Shown here: positions 39,736 through 40,282 of the stretch, piece by piece
Numbering within the stretch: position 1 is the first letter of the stretch
Layout: every line of letters begins with the position of its first letter
DNA from: Spirochaetales bacterium
GTDB taxonomy: Bacteria; Spirochaetota; Spirochaetia; Sphaerochaetales; Sphaerochaetaceae
Direction of reading: 5' to 3'
Length of the DNA stretch: 40,282 nt
NCBI GenBank assembly: GCA_003247345.1
Contig: QJZS01000114.1
Coordinates: 1-40,282, forward strand
Program-made: the position numbers and the translations under genes
Notes under the pieces: model-generated
Told to the model about the DNA's origin: nothing
Databases searched by the model: none
Seen by the model: the letters and a program-made list of their open reading frames with translations, nothing else

Positions 39736-40282
39736 CTACTTGAACTGCTGATAATTCTCTTTTGTAACCTTCTGGTAAGGAACCCAAACATACTTGCTAT
39801 CGGTGATGGTGTATCCAATAGAATCACTGGTAGGAGTCTTTCCCATTGCAAGCTCATAGGAGAGCTGGAAGGTGGCACGACCTTGGTTGACTGCATCGTT
39901 AAGAACGGTACCCAGAAGGGTTCCTTCCTCAAGAGCCTGCAAAGCAGGAGCTGTTGCATCAACACCTACGACTGGCATGAATTTGCCGTCTTTGAAGTAA
40001 CCAGCTGCCTTAAGAGCTTCGATTGCACCAAGAGCCATATCGTCATTGTTTGCGAATACAGCTTCGATCTTGTCGCCCTGGCTGGCAATGAAAGCAGCCA
40101 TCTTTTCCTGGCCCTTTACACGATCCCACATGCCGGTATCTTCAGCAAGTTTCTCAACCTTGATACCTGCGTCCTGCAATGCCTTGATAGAATATTCGGT
40201 GCGAAGTTCTGCATCCTGGTGTCCAGGCTCGCCCTTGAGCATGACATACTGCAATACGCCGTCTTTATTCTTATCCATGGCA
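39736..40282 (-). CDS. mglB: Galactose/glucose-binding protein MglB, C-terminal part
   Basis: Partial gene: the reading frame is open through the window's right edge, so only the last about 181 residues are seen and the listed ATG at 40278 is internal. The calcium-binding loop of MglB is visible (DKNKDGVLQYV), as are LKGEPGHQDAELRT, FANNDDMALGAIEALKAAG, VGVDATAPALQAL and GTVLNDAVNQGRATF. The order matches E. coli MglB closely. This is the periplasmic binding protein of the mgl importer and the first gene of mglBAC. Confidence 0.95.
   Translation of the reverse strand, partial: AMDKNKDGVLQYVMLKGEPGHQDAELRTEYSIKALQDAGIKVEKLAEDTGMWDRVKGQEKMAAFIASQGDKIEAVFANNDDMALGAIEALKAAGYFKDGKFMPVVGVDATAPALQALEEGTLLGTVLNDAVNQGRATFQLSYELAMGKTPTSDSIGYTITDSKYVWVPYQKVTKENYQQFK

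Noticed and set aside
1-40282. Search for CRISPR arrays, insertion sequences, prophage genes, rRNA and long repeats
   Set aside because: No repeated spacer pattern, transposase, integrase, phage structural gene or rRNA-like stretch was seen by reading.

Overview
The window looks like part of a spirochaete chromosome, most likely from the Sphaerochaeta group of free-living or gut-associated fermentative spirochaetes. This rests on gene content read by eye: several sugar ABC systems with LacI or YesMN-type control, a TRAP transporter, rubredoxin, nitroreductases and a long left-handed beta-helix DUF4954 protein. No database search was possible. Base composition is moderate and even. I see no insertion sequence, prophage, CRISPR array, rRNA or tRNA.

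Layout. (1) 1-5.9 kb: a leftward ribose/galactose-type ABC operon (binding protein, double ATPase, permease, metallo-beta-lactamase-fold lactonase-like hydrolase) with a divergent LacI regulator. (2) 5.9-12.4 kb: a fold-III PLP decarboxylase of the ornithine/lysine type, a candidate short RNA, a PadR-HAAS membrane regulatory pair, the DUF4954 protein and a divergent MATE exporter. (3) 12.4-20.5 kb: an HSL-type esterase, then a rightward carbohydrate cluster: LacI, binding protein, two permeases, an unassigned alpha-toroid glycosidase-like protein and a cytoplasmic endonuclease/exonuclease/phosphatase-fold enzyme. It has no ATPase of its own. (4) 20.5-24.9 kb: a leftward TRAP transporter (P, Q, M) followed by a GntR/FCD regulator. 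It is preceded by a 700-base gap holding a strong promoter, short ORFs and an intrinsic terminator. (5) 24.9-32.7 kb: a redox and sulfur region: MarR plus a four-domain CoA-disulfide-reductase/rhodanese/TusA/DsrE fusion, slyX, a WYL regulator, rubredoxin, a NimA-like flavoprotein, two nitroreductases and an MFS carrier. (6) 32.7-40.3 kb: a YesN/YesM two-component system overlapping a sugar-binding lipoprotein gene, convergent with mglBAC. mglB is cut by the window edge.

The most notable signal runs through the whole window. About ten genes that begin a transcript lack a Shine-Dalgarno sequence. Each instead has a plausible sigma-70 promoter whose -10 box ends 5-7 bases, usually exactly 6, before the start codon. 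These mRNAs would therefore begin at or within a base or so of the start codon (leaderless), while genes inside operons carry clear Shine-Dalgarno sites. Other points of interest are two orphan promoter-to-terminator units (7.26-7.37 kb and 24.38-24.63 kb), a pair of matching LacI operator-like palindromes 75 bp apart, a PadR-type operator nested in its own promoter, and the glycosidase-plus-phosphodiesterase sugar cluster.
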